A stretch of 30,967 nt of DNA from positions 1-30,967 of the forward strand of contig CAYOKT010000030.1 in the NCBI GenBank assembly GCA_964404605.1. The letters are read 5' to 3'. Position 1 is the stretch's first letter, and the number at the start of each line of letters is the position of its first letter. The DNA comes from CAYOKT01 sp964404605 (GTDB lineage Bacteria; Electryoneota; Electryoneia; Electryoneales; Electryoneaceae). A program made the translations under genes and the position numbers. The notes under the pieces are model-generated. The model did no database searches, had not been told where the DNA came from, and saw only the letters and a list, made by a program, of their open reading frames with translations. Shown piece after piece: positions 8,381 to 15,762 of the stretch.

Positions 8381-8440
8381 GAAGGCGGGTAGCTGAAGGC
8401 GAAGGCGGGTAGCCTTTGGCGAGGCCGGGCAGTCCCGGGT
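8381..8440. repeat. 20-base tandem repeat, two good copies and one diverged
   Basis: GAAGGCGGGTAGC occurs at 8381 and again at 8401, exactly 20 bases apart, and the full 20-base units agree at about 16 positions. A third unit (8421) begins GAGGCCGGGCAG and runs into a CCGGG-CAGT-CCCGG hairpin followed by GTTTCATC. CCCGGGTTTCAT is shared with the REP-like element at 25571-25592, so this stretch may be eroded REP material. There are no CRISPR-like spacers. Confidence 0.6.
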
Positions 8441-8500
8441 TTCATCTCCCCTATCCTCTCCCCAGCCGGGGAACTGGAAGCTCACTCCACGAACGGGAGA

Positions 8501-8598
8501 GTGGCCCTGTCAGCTTTGATGACAGGGTTTGATAAAGTTATAAGAAAGGATAAGCGATAAAACCTTTTAGAAACCCTGTTGCATAACAACAGGACCAC
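8501..8598. repeat. REP-like head-to-head palindrome pair (BIME-like), copy 1
   Basis: The left half is GTGG (8501-8504) plus a perfect 8-bp hairpin, CCCTGTCA, loop GCTTTGA, TGACAGGG (8505-8527), then TTT. The right half is the same design inverted: CCTGTTG, loop CATAA, CAACAGG (8575-8593), ending in CCAC, which is GTGG on the other strand. The 46 bases between are AT-rich in a GC-rich genome. A GTGG/GTAG tetranucleotide at the hairpin foot and an inverted pair define REP/BIME elements mobilised by REP-associated tyrosine transposases. It lies 21 bases after the hyuA stop, where the right hairpin followed by GTTTCT could also end transcription of the long operon. Confidence 0.72.
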
Positions 8599-8619
8599 GC
8601 AACAGCGTCATGATATGCG

Positions 8620-9990
8620 TCACAGGGCGATGGATTCCCCCTCGCCCCGCGGACGGGAGGGGAGAAACTCCCCGCGGCCCGGCCGGTCGATTTCGCCGTC
8701 ACGGACCACCCATTCCCCCCGGCGGAACACGTGCCGTGGGAAGACGGCGCGCAGGCCGGTGTAAGCGTTCCACTCCAGCGGCGAGGCGAGGCGTTCGGGG
8801 GTGATCTCGCTGACATCGCCGGGATCGACGAGCACGATGTCAGCGTCCGCCCCCTCGGCCAGGACGCCCTTGCGCGGGAAGAGGCCGAACAGCTTCGCGG
8901 GGTTCGTGCTGACGAGGCGGACCAGCCGCTCGAGGCCCAGCCCCCGCTCGAGGAACCGGTGCAGCATCAACGGCAGCAGTGTCTCCACGCCGCCGATGCC
9001 GTTGGGGATATCCGGAAACGGGGTGCCGGGAGGCTTGTCCGCCGGCCGGAACGGGCAGTGGTCCGTGCCGAGGGCGGCGATTACGCCCGAGGCGACCGCC
9101 TCCCAAAGCGCTTCGCGGTCTTCCGGTTTTCGCAGCGGCGGAGAAGCGACGAACATCCGCCCATCCTCGCGGCCGTAGGCGTTCTCGTCGAGCAGCAGGT
9201 ACTGGGGGCAGCTCTCCAGCAGGACATTCTCGCGGCCGCGCCCCGCCGCGAGCCCCCTCGCCGAGGAGAGGTGGACGATGTAGACGGGGCAGCCGGTCTC
9301 GCGGGCGATGCCGGCCAGCCGACGGACGGCGGTCTCTTCGGCCTCGTCGGGCCGGGAAAGTCCGTGAAGGCGGGGATCGGTCGAGGTGCGGTCCGGGATC
9401 TCCGCCATCGCACGCCGCAGGACATCCCCATCCTCCGCGTGCGCCATCAGCAGGCCGCCGTGCCCGCCGACGACCTCCGCCACCTCGCGGATCCTGTCGT
9501 AGCCGAGCCGCATCCCCGCTTCTTCGTAGGCGGTGAAGACCTTGAAGCTGGTGATCCCGCGCCCGATCAGCGCCGGGATCTCGGCGAGCAGCTCGGGGGA
9601 ATACCGGGTCACGTTGCAGTGCAGGCCGTAATCGGCGTGGGAGGCTTCCGCCCGGCGCAGCCGCTCCTCCACGCTTTCGGCCAGCGTCCGGCCGGGACCG
9701 AGCACGGTAAAGTCGAGGATGGTGGTCACCCCGCCATGCAGCGCCGCCAGCGACCCGGTGCGGAAATCGTCCGCGGACCGGCCCGATTTAATCGGGATGC
9801 CCATGTGGGTGTGCGGATCGACCGCGCCCGGCAGGACCAGCATCCCCGCGCAATCGACAACCTGCCGGTCCGCCTCCGCCGGGAGATCCGACCCGATGCG
9901 CTCGATCACCCCTCCGCGCAGCAGGAGGTCGACCTCGCGCACCCCTTCAGGCGTGACCGCCGTTCCACCGCGCAGGAGGATCGCACTCAT
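8620..9990 (-). CDS. hyuA: Dihydropyrimidinase / D-hydantoinase-like cyclic amidohydrolase
   Basis: A 456-residue zinc amidohydrolase that opens cyclic amides such as hydantoins, dihydropyrimidines or purine-derived rings. Metal ligands and active-site features are visible in order: DPHTHMG (HxH), SFKVFTAYEEAG with the lysine that becomes carboxylated, LMAHAEDGD, YIVHLSSARG and ALGTDHCPF with the catalytic Asp. The C-terminus carries STNPAKLFGLFPRKG and GADADIVLVDP, typical of hydantoinases. The ATG at 9990 overlaps the YqeB stop as ATGA; the frame is open further upstream, but that part lies inside yqeB. It is the last gene of the long cluster, as hyuA accompanies the ygeW-ygfK genes in E. 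coli. A ring-opened or reduced purine intermediate is the likely substrate (inference). Confidence 0.92.
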   Translation of the reverse strand: MSAILLRGGTAVTPEGVREVDLLLRGGVIERIGSDLPAEADRQVVDCAGMLVLPGAVDPHTHMGIPIKSGRSADDFRTGSLAALHGGVTTILDFTVLGPGRTLAESVEERLRRAEASHADYGLHCNVTRYSPELLAEIPALIGRGITSFKVFTAYEEAGMRLGYDRIREVAEVVGGHGGLLMAHAEDGDVLRRAMAEIPDRTSTDPRLHGLSRPDEAEETAVRRLAGIARETGCPVYIVHLSSARGLAAGRGRENVLLESCPQYLLLDENAYGREDGRMFVASPPLRKPEDREALWEAVASGVIAALGTDHCPFRPADKPPGTPFPDIPNGIGGVETLLPLMLHRFLERGLGLERLVRLVSTNPAKLFGLFPRKGVLAEGADADIVLVDPGDVSEITPERLASPLEWNAYTGLRAVFPRHVFRRGEWVVRDGEIDRPGRGEFLPSRPRGEGESIAL

Positions 9991-10820
9991 CCTTCGCCCG
10001 TCCCCGTCGATGTCTCCTCCCGCTTTTCCATTCTCTCCCGGTGGATCAGGATCGCCTCGAGAACCCCGCGTCCGACGGCCCGGGCCTTGTCGGAGATGCT
10101 GTGGCAATCGACCCCGTCGCCGCGGGGATCCACGTCGCCGATCTTCATCCCTCTCGTCACGGGCACCCTGGGGGAGATCAGGCCGCGCACCATGCCATCC
10201 AGTTTCGAGACGATCTCCACGCCGCCGACCGCACCCAGCCGCCCGCCTTCCCGCACGATGTCGCCGAAGTCCACCTCCCAGCTCACGGCTCCGCCGGCCG
10301 GGGCAAACAGCACCCGCCGTTCGCTCTCCCCGCCGATCACCCCGGGGGTGCCGGTGTCCACCGAAGCGGCGCCCTCCCAGATGATCCTGCCCAGGTCGTG
10401 CCCGCGCATGGTCTCGATCACCGCATGGCAGCTCCGGCCGGCGATGAACCCCGGTCCAAGGCCCACGGTGAAGGGCGCGAGGCGGATCAGGGAGGGATCA
10501 TCCCGCTTCAGCATGCGCGCATCCACGACCACGTCCGGCTTCAACCCCAGGATGCGCACGGGATCATCGATCAGCACGGGGACCATCCCCTCCGCCAGCA
10601 CGCGCTGCACATCCCCGACTTCGGCGAGTACGCCCCGGACATCCTCGACGGCGGCCCGGCCCTCGAAGACGGCGTCGCTGAAACAGACCGTGCGCCGGAT
10701 CGCCAGGGGGTGCTCCAGTTCGCTCAGCCAGACGCGGAACCCCGAGCGGTGCAGGCTCACCACCGTGCCGCTGGCGAGTTCGCCCGCGCCCCGCACCCAG
10801 ACCTTCAACGGTTCACTCAC
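9987..10820 (-). CDS. yqeB: YqeB-family selenium-dependent molybdenum hydroxylase accessory protein
   Basis: A 277-residue protein of the YqeB/EF2563 family, which co-occurs with selenium-dependent molybdenum hydroxylases and is thought to help make or insert the labile selenium cofactor. Seen here are VWVRGAGELASGTVVSLHRS at the N-terminus (Rossmann-like glycine motif), RTVCFSDAVFEG, VVVDARMLKRDDP, GLGPGFIAGRSCHAVIETMRG and the C-terminal DVDPRGDGVDCHSISDKARA. The start is one of three consecutive GTG codons; I chose the third (10820) because GGAG is seven bases upstream of it, against one base for the first (10826). It overlaps mocA at its start and hyuA at its end, so it is translationally coupled on both sides. 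Confidence 0.9.
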   Translation of the reverse strand: MSEPLKVWVRGAGELASGTVVSLHRSGFRVWLSELEHPLAIRRTVCFSDAVFEGRAAVEDVRGVLAEVGDVQRVLAEGMVPVLIDDPVRILGLKPDVVVDARMLKRDDPSLIRLAPFTVGLGPGFIAGRSCHAVIETMRGHDLGRIIWEGAASVDTGTPGVIGGESERRVLFAPAGGAVSWEVDFGDIVREGGRLGAVGGVEIVSKLDGMVRGLISPRVPVTRGMKIGDVDPRGDGVDCHSISDKARAVGRGVLEAILIHRERMEKREETSTGTGEG

Positions 10821-11397
10821 CACCACGCTCCAGGTAGCTGTCCATATCCAGGATCACGCCCTCGTCCTCGACCGGGAGGAGGAGCGCCGCGTCCCGGTGG
10901 CGCCGGATCACCTCCCGGCCGCCCGTCTCCCCCTCCAGGGAGAGCAACTCGCCGCGGAGGTCCGCGCGGAAGAACACGGGGTGCCCGGTGCGCCCCCCAT
11001 GCTCCGGCGCGAGGATCAGCGGGCGGTCCCGCCCCAGGATTTCCAGCAGTTGATCGACCGTCCCGGGCCGGATGAAGGGTTTGTCCCCGAGGCTGACGGC
11101 GTAGTAGTCGAACCCCTCCCCCGCTGCGAGCAGTCCCCGCCGGAGGGACGAGGCCATACCCGAGGCGTACTCGGGGTTCATAACGATCCGCACCGCCCCG
11201 CCGAATTCGCGTTCGATCACCCGGCGTACCCGCTCCTGCTGGTGCCCGAGGACGAGGATAAGCTCAAGGGTGCGGCCGAGGAACACCCCGACCGCCCGCT
11301 CGATGACCGTCCGGCCGTCCAGGTCCAGCAGCAGCTTGTTCGGCGGGTGCCGCCGGGAAGACCCGGCCGCGGGCAGAATCATGGCGGTCTTCACCAT
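10813..11397 (-). CDS. mocA: MocA-like nucleotidyltransferase (molybdenum cofactor cytidylyltransferase family)
   Basis: A 194-residue MobA/MocA-type NTP-transferase. The N-terminal nucleotide-binding signature is ILPAAGSSRR followed by PPNKLLLDLDGRTVIERAV. Later motifs are VLGHQQERVRRVIE, MASSLRRGLLA, AVSLGDKPFI (metal-binding Asp), GRTGHPVFF and GGREVIRRH. Family members transfer CMP to molybdopterin to give the cytosine-dinucleotide cofactor used by many xanthine-dehydrogenase-type enzymes, matching the two such enzymes encoded upstream; in E. coli the equivalent gene (ygfJ) sits in the same neighbourhood. The start is the ATG at 11397, which overlaps the YqeC stop as TGATG; a GTG at 11400 is possible. 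Confidence 0.9.
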   Translation of the reverse strand: MVKTAMILPAAGSSRRHPPNKLLLDLDGRTVIERAVGVFLGRTLELILVLGHQQERVRRVIEREFGGAVRIVMNPEYASGMASSLRRGLLAAGEGFDYYAVSLGDKPFIRPGTVDQLLEILGRDRPLILAPEHGGRTGHPVFFRADLRGELLSLEGETGGREVIRRHRDAALLLPVEDEGVILDMDSYLERGGE

Positions 11398-12137
11398 CAC
11401 CCGGCCTCGCGGCAGACGCCGGCGGCGAGGCTGCCGTACCAGACCGGCCCCACGCCTTTTCGGCGGATCGCCTCAGCCAGCCTCCGCGCCTCGCCGGGAT
11501 GACGGTCCGCCTTGTTCACGAAATAGCGCGGGCGCACCCCCTGCGGCACCTTCGCGAGGTAGCCGCGCGGGGAGGTGAGGACCTCGGCGATGAACGTCTC
11601 GCCCAGGGGTTCATCTTCGCCGACGTTCCAGAGGCGCCGGAAGAGCTCGGGGCGGTGCACCCTGCCCCCTGCCACCGTCTCCCCCACGGCGTCCGCCCCG
11701 ACGAGGATCACGACATGGGTGGCGAAGGAGGGGACCCGCGGGTCGCGCTCGTTGTGCGCTTTCAGCGGCAGGTTGCGGGCGCCGTCACACTCGAAGATGC
11801 AGAGGTCGGCCAAGGGCAGCATCTCCCGCAGCTCCTGTTCACCGACCCCCTCCAGCTTCCGCTGGTTCACGGCGCGCCGCATGACGAAGAGGGGGTTGCG
11901 CCCGGGAAACCGCGCCGCCCACCCGCCCGGGCCCGTCTCCTCGAGGAACACGGCGGCATCGCCCCGGTCACGCCCGGAAAGCGTTATGGACGTGAGGAGA
12001 ACGCGCGGAAAGCAGCGGGCGTACTCCCGTCCGAGCCGCTTGAGCAGGCTTGTCTTCCCCCCGCCGCCGAGGATGGCGATGCAGGCTCCGCCCGCATCCC
12101 GCGGGTCGGAGCCGATGATGTCGGCGAAGCCGCTCAT
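11397..12137 (-). CDS. yqeC: YqeC-family putative selenium-dependent hydroxylase accessory protein
   Basis: A 246-residue P-loop protein of the YqeC family. The Walker A-like motif GGGGKTSLLKRLGRE lies near residue 25. LLTSITLSGRDRGDA follows, and the family signature IFECDGARNLPLKAHNERDP lies mid-protein, then VVILVGADAVGE, HRPELFRRLW and FVNKADRHPGEA. YqeC genes track with yqeB and selenium-dependent molybdenum hydroxylases, and the protein is thought to act in selenium-cofactor maturation; its reaction is not established. It lies seven bases after the Mo-subunit A gene and overlaps mocA, so the maturation genes directly follow the enzyme they presumably serve. Confidence 0.88.
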   Translation of the reverse strand: MSGFADIIGSDPRDAGGACIAILGGGGKTSLLKRLGREYARCFPRVLLTSITLSGRDRGDAAVFLEETGPGGWAARFPGRNPLFVMRRAVNQRKLEGVGEQELREMLPLADLCIFECDGARNLPLKAHNERDPRVPSFATHVVILVGADAVGETVAGGRVHRPELFRRLWNVGEDEPLGETFIAEVLTSPRGYLAKVPQGVRPRYFVNKADRHPGEARRLAEAIRRKGVGPVWYGSLAAGVCREAG

Positions 12138-12143
12138 GGCGGG

Positions 12144-14429
12144 TCAGCGATCTTCGGGCCGCAGCGCGCGGAGGATAGCCTCGGGGGAGACGGGAACACT
12201 GCGAAGCCGCACTCCGCAAGCGTTATAGATGGCGTTGATCACCGCGGGCGCGGGGGCGTTGATCGGGATCTCACCGACCGCCTTGGCGCCGAAGGGCCCG
12301 CTCGACTCGTGGCTCTCGGCGAACCGCACGGTCATCCCGGGCATGTCGAGGGCGGTGTAGATGTGGTAACGGTCGAAGTCGGTGTTCAGCGCGACACCCT
12401 GCTCGTCGAAGACCATGTGCTCGGAGAGCGCCATGCCGAGGGACTGCGGTACCGCGCCCTCCACCTGCCCCTCCGCCATCTGCGGATTGATCACCCGCCC
12501 GGCATCGGTGACCGAAACGATCCGGTTGACCGTGACCAGCCCGGTTTCGGTGTCCACGGAGACGTCCGCGAAGGTCGCGTTGAACGGCAGCGGGGAGAGG
12601 TGGCTCATGTTCGACGCGATCCCCATGATCTGCGCCTGCTCGTCGGTGTAGAGGGCCTTGGTGCAGATCTCCTCGTAGGTCATCCTGCGGCCGCCGGCGG
12701 CGATCACCGCTCCATCGCGGATCTCCGCCTCGTCCACCCCCAGCAGCTTTTTCCCCTGCTCGAGGATCTGCGCCTTCACGTTCTCGGCCGCCTTCTTGAC
12801 CGCGCCGCCGGAGATGTAGGTCGTGCTGGAGGCGTACGCGCCGGTGTCGAAGGGGGTCATGTCGGTGTCGGAGGAATAGACGAGGATCTTCTCCACCGGC
12901 ACTTCGAGCACCTCGGCGGCGATCTGCGCCAGCGCCGTATCCGACCCGGTGCCGAGGTCCGTCGCGCCCATCAGCAGGTTGAAGCTGGCGTCCTCGTTCA
13001 TCTTGATGAAAACCGCGCCCATGTCGATGCCGGCGATGCCGCACCCCTGCGCGGCGATGGCGACCCCCACTCCGCGCTTGACCGGCCCCTCCTTCCCGCC
13101 GCTGCGCAGGCTCTCCCAGCCGATCTCGCGCATACCGACCTGGATGCACTCCTCCAGGCCGTTCGAATCGATGACCGTCCGGAACCCCTCGCGCCCCTCG
13201 CCGAGCACCTCCGTGATCGGCACTTCATCGCCCTGCCTGATATGGTTCTTCCGGCGGAGTTCCACGGGGTCGATCCCGAGCCCTGCGGCGATCTCATCGA
13301 CCAGGATCTCGAGGCCGAAGAACCCCTGCGGCGACCCGTACCCGCGGTAGGCGCCTGCGACGGGCAGGTTGGTGTAGACCCCGTCTCCGACCACCCGGAC
13401 GTTCGGACAGCGGTAGATCGACAGCGCCTTCTGCGCGGTCACCGACATCACCGTCAGGGTATGAGCGCCGTACGCCCCACCATTCTCGAGGATGCGCATG
13501 TCGATCGCCTGGAAGGCGCCGTCCCCGTTGACCCCGATGCGGAAATGGATCGTCTGCGGATGGCGCGTCCGGGCGGCGTGGAACTCCTCGCGGCGGGTCA
13601 TCTCCAGGCGGGCGGGCCGGCCCGTTCGCAGGGTGACCGCGGCGCACAGCTCCTCGCCGAGGATCTCCTGCTTGCCGCCGAAGGCGCCCCCGATGCGCGG
13701 CTTGATGACACGGATGCGACCGACGGGAAGATCGAGCACCTCCGCGACGATGCGCCGCACATGAAACGGCACCTGGGTGGCGGTGCGGATGACAAGACGG
13801 TCGCGCTCGTCCATCCAGGTGATCGTGATGTGCGGCTCGATATGCGCCTGCAGGACATAGGGCGTCGAGTATTCGCCCTCGAAGACATGGTCGCACTCCG
13901 CGAGGGCCCGCTCGACATCCCCGATGTCCGCCTCGATGTGCGCGGCGATGTTCCGGGCGGCATCGTGGATTCCGGAGGTCCCCTCCTCGGGGTGGAGCAG
14001 GATGTCGCCGTCGAGGGATTCCCGCGGATCGAAGAGGGCGGGCAGCACCTCGTAGTCGACCTCGACAGCTTCCAGCGCCGCCTCCGCGGCGGCGAGGGAC
14101 TCGGCGGCGACGAGCGCGACCCGGTCGCCGACGAAACGGACATGCCGCTCGAGGATGAGCGTGTCACGGGGCGAGGGTTCCGGGTACCCCTGCCCGGCGG
14201 TGGTGTAGTAGTGGGGCGGGAAATCCTCGTGGGTGAGCACGGCGACGACACCCTCCATCTCGAGCGCGCGGGAGGTGTCGATCCGCTTTACCAGGGCGTG
14301 CGCGTGCGGACTGCGAAGCACCTTCAGGTAAAGCATACCCTCGAGCCGCATGTCATCCGTGAAGACCGCGCGGCCCCTCACCAGCTCGAGGCCGTCGATC
14401 CTCGCCGTCTTCTTCCCCACGACCTTCAC
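12144..14429 (-). CDS. Xanthine dehydrogenase-family molybdopterin-binding subunit A (XdhD-like)
   Basis: A 761-residue catalytic subunit of a molybdenum hydroxylase. It keeps RIGGAFGGKQE (about 246-255, the Gln near Mo), AYRGYGSPQG (about 360-369, with the substrate-orienting Arg), TDLGTGSDTALAQIAAEVL and, near the end, AKAVGEIPINAP, where E720 is the catalytic base. Translation probably starts at a GTG with GGAG six bases upstream. With the 2Fe-2S gene (73-base gap) and YgfM-like FAD gene before it, and yqeC-mocA-yqeB after it, this is the counterpart of E. coli XdhD, but split: in E. coli the 2Fe-2S and Mo domains are one chain. It probably hydroxylates a purine using a selenium-containing cofactor (inference from neighbours). 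Confidence 0.93.
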   Translation of the reverse strand: MKVVGKKTARIDGLELVRGRAVFTDDMRLEGMLYLKVLRSPHAHALVKRIDTSRALEMEGVVAVLTHEDFPPHYYTTAGQGYPEPSPRDTLILERHVRFVGDRVALVAAESLAAAEAALEAVEVDYEVLPALFDPRESLDGDILLHPEEGTSGIHDAARNIAAHIEADIGDVERALAECDHVFEGEYSTPYVLQAHIEPHITITWMDERDRLVIRTATQVPFHVRRIVAEVLDLPVGRIRVIKPRIGGAFGGKQEILGEELCAAVTLRTGRPARLEMTRREEFHAARTRHPQTIHFRIGVNGDGAFQAIDMRILENGGAYGAHTLTVMSVTAQKALSIYRCPNVRVVGDGVYTNLPVAGAYRGYGSPQGFFGLEILVDEIAAGLGIDPVELRRKNHIRQGDEVPITEVLGEGREGFRTVIDSNGLEECIQVGMREIGWESLRSGGKEGPVKRGVGVAIAAQGCGIAGIDMGAVFIKMNEDASFNLLMGATDLGTGSDTALAQIAAEVLEVPVEKILVYSSDTDMTPFDTGAYASSTTYISGGAVKKAAENVKAQILEQGKKLLGVDEAEIRDGAVIAAGGRRMTYEEICTKALYTDEQAQIMGIASNMSHLSPLPFNATFADVSVDTETGLVTVNRIVSVTDAGRVINPQMAEGQVEGAVPQSLGMALSEHMVFDEQGVALNTDFDRYHIYTALDMPGMTVRFAESHESSGPFGAKAVGEIPINAPAPAVINAIYNACGVRLRSVPVSPEAILRALRPEDR

Positions 14430-14502
14430 CGGGCACTCCTTGAACAGGTCTTCACCTCCGCGCCTCCGCCCCCGTGGCCGCGGCGCGGGATTCCGCTTCG
14501 CT

Positions 14503-14967
14503 TCAACCCTGCCGCCCTCTCTCCGCGACCTTCAGCGCCGCCTCGACGGGTTTGACATACCCGGTGCAGCGGCAGAGGTTGCCCGCGAGCGCATCCCGGA
14601 CCTCCTCCTCGCCGGGCTCGGGGTTCTCGCGCAGCAGGGCCGCCAGCGAGATGAGCATCCCCGGGGTGCAATACCCGCACTGCACCGCGCCCGCATCGAG
14701 GAAGGACTCCTGCAGCTCCCGCACCTTTTCCTCGCCCCCGAGTCCCTCGAGGGTCTCGACTCGATGCCCCTCGAGGAGCGGCATGAGAAGCAGGCAGGAG
14801 TTGACCGCGCGATCATCGAGGAGCACGGCGCAGGCGCCGCATTCTCCGTGGTCGCAACCGCGCTTGACACTGAAGAGCCCATGGTCGCGGAGGAACTCGA
14901 GCAGAGTCTGCCCCGCCTCCACCTCCGCTTCGACCGGCCGGCCGTTCAGGTGAAATCGGACGTTCAC
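14503..14967 (-). CDS. Molybdenum hydroxylase 2Fe-2S subunit A
   Basis: A 154-residue electron-transfer subunit with two [2Fe-2S] clusters. The plant-ferredoxin-like N-terminal cluster has GCDHGECGACAVLLDD followed by VNSC, and the C-terminal helical cluster has QCGYCTPGM and LCRCTGY. Length and cysteine spacing are normal for the XdhC/CoxS family. I set the start at the GTG at 14967, because it overlaps the stop of the FAD gene as GTGA and opens onto VNVRFHLNGRPVE; the much longer upstream frame is inside the FAD gene. It passes electrons from Mo-subunit A to FAD subunit A. Confidence 0.94.
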   Translation of the reverse strand: MNVRFHLNGRPVEAEVEAGQTLLEFLRDHGLFSVKRGCDHGECGACAVLLDDRAVNSCLLLMPLLEGHRVETLEGLGGEEKVRELQESFLDAGAVQCGYCTPGMLISLAALLRENPEPGEEEVRDALAGNLCRCTGYVKPVEAALKVAERGRQG

Positions 14968-15713
14968 AGCCGCTCCCGAATCCGTTTCAGCGCGACGGAT
15001 ACCAGCCGGCGCTTGTAGTCCACCGACCCGTAATGGTCCGGCGAGAACAGGTCCGCCGCCGCCGCCGCGACCCTCTCCCGTTCTTCCTCCCCGGCCTCCA
15101 CCGGCAGGGAGAAGGAACCGGTCCGCTCGGCGCGCCCCCCGACCGCGACCTCGATCAGGCCGTCCCGGCGCACGCCGACAACGATCACGAACGCCGGCGC
15201 GGAGGGCAGCAACGCGAACCGCTGGAGCGCCATCGGCCCCTCCCGCAGCTCCACCGAAGCGATCACCCCCCCGCCGTCCCACTCCCGCAGCGGCACGCTC
15301 TCCTCCCCGGGCGCGGCGAGGTGCAGTCGGGCATCCAGCGCCCTCAGCGCCGCGTAAAGCTCAGAATCGGCCCGCCCCCAGGCGATCTCGCCGCCCAGTG
15401 TGCGCTGGTTGCGGAGGAGCTTCGACGAGCAGGATCGGCGGGCGCACAAGGCCAGCTCCGCCCAGGGACCGTCCTGCAGCCCCTCGACCAGCCCCTGGAG
15501 GGTGGTTCCCGCGCCGAGGCGGAGCACGCCCCGGCCGTTTTCGATTTCACTTCCCAGGAGCGGCGCGACGTTCACCAGGGTGTGAATCCCGGCCGGCCGC
15601 CGGGAGGCCAGGTAGCTCCCCCCCGCGATCAGCGCATACCCCTCCCGCCGGGCGAGTTCCTGCGCCTCGGCCGGGGTGGCGGGTGTCAGGACGTTTTCGA
15701 TTTCGGACCACAC
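14964..15713 (-). CDS. ygfM: Molybdenum hydroxylase FAD-binding subunit A (YgfM-like)
   Basis: A 249-residue FAD subunit of the CoxM/XdhB fold, shorter than the usual 280-300 residues. The first FAD loop reads ALIAGGSYLAS rather than the common AGGTDL, and the second reads LLRNQRTLGGEIAWGRADSE; both resemble E. coli YgfM (AGGS and RNQSTIGGEIA). The C-terminus GSVDYKRRLVSVAL also matches that family. A GTG start at 15713 is likely. It sits 49 bases after the deaminase gene and is coupled to the 2Fe-2S gene by a GTGA overlap. It is distinct from FAD subunit B at 20476-21315, which keeps canonical motifs. Confidence 0.88.
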   Translation of the reverse strand: MWSEIENVLTPATPAEAQELARREGYALIAGGSYLASRRPAGIHTLVNVAPLLGSEIENGRGVLRLGAGTTLQGLVEGLQDGPWAELALCARRSCSSKLLRNQRTLGGEIAWGRADSELYAALRALDARLHLAAPGEESVPLREWDGGGVIASVELREGPMALQRFALLPSAPAFVIVVGVRRDGLIEVAVGGRAERTGSFSLPVEAGEEERERVAAAAADLFSPDHYGSVDYKRRLVSVALKRIRERL

Positions 15714-15762
15714 GACAGGTCGTTCTCCCCGTCAATTCGCGCCGGCACCCCGGCGCACCGCA

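Larger units (their letters stand above)
8134..8619. other. Intergenic region between the two operons: operator candidate, tandem repeat and REP-like palindromes
   Basis: 486 bases without a convincing gene; the short open frames here lack ribosome sites and family features. From left to right it contains the leader of the binding-protein operon, a 20-base inverted repeat (8206-8225), a small hairpin TCCCGA-TGCT-TCGGGA (8365-8380), a two-and-a-half-copy 20-base tandem repeat (8381-8440), a diverged REP-like hairpin (about 8421-8446) and a complete head-to-head REP pair (8501-8598) directly after the end of hyuA. I looked for a cobalamin riboswitch on the minus strand and did not find the conserved core. 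Confidence 0.8.

Noticed and set aside
8381..8440. CRISPR-like direct repeats
   Set aside because: The units are only 20 bases, contiguous, with no spacers and no cas genes nearby.
8230..8445. Small protein of 71 codons in the intergenic region
   Set aside because: It covers the repeat-rich stretch, has no ribosome site and no recognisable features.
8230..8500. Possible cobalamin riboswitch upstream of the BtuF-like gene, prompted by a GAAACCCGGGACTGCCCGG segment on the minus strand
   Set aside because: There is no recognisable B12 box and no GCCACTG-type core, and the similar bases belong to a REP-like hairpin and the adjoining tandem repeat.
8731..11502. Plus-strand open frame of 923 codons
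   Set aside because: It lies wholly antisense to hyuA, yqeB and mocA, whose products carry clear family motifs.
11499..14555. Plus-strand open frame of 1018 codons
   Set aside because: It is an antisense shadow of the Mo-subunit A and YqeC genes, caused by GC-rich codon usage; its product has no family features and no ribosome site was seen.
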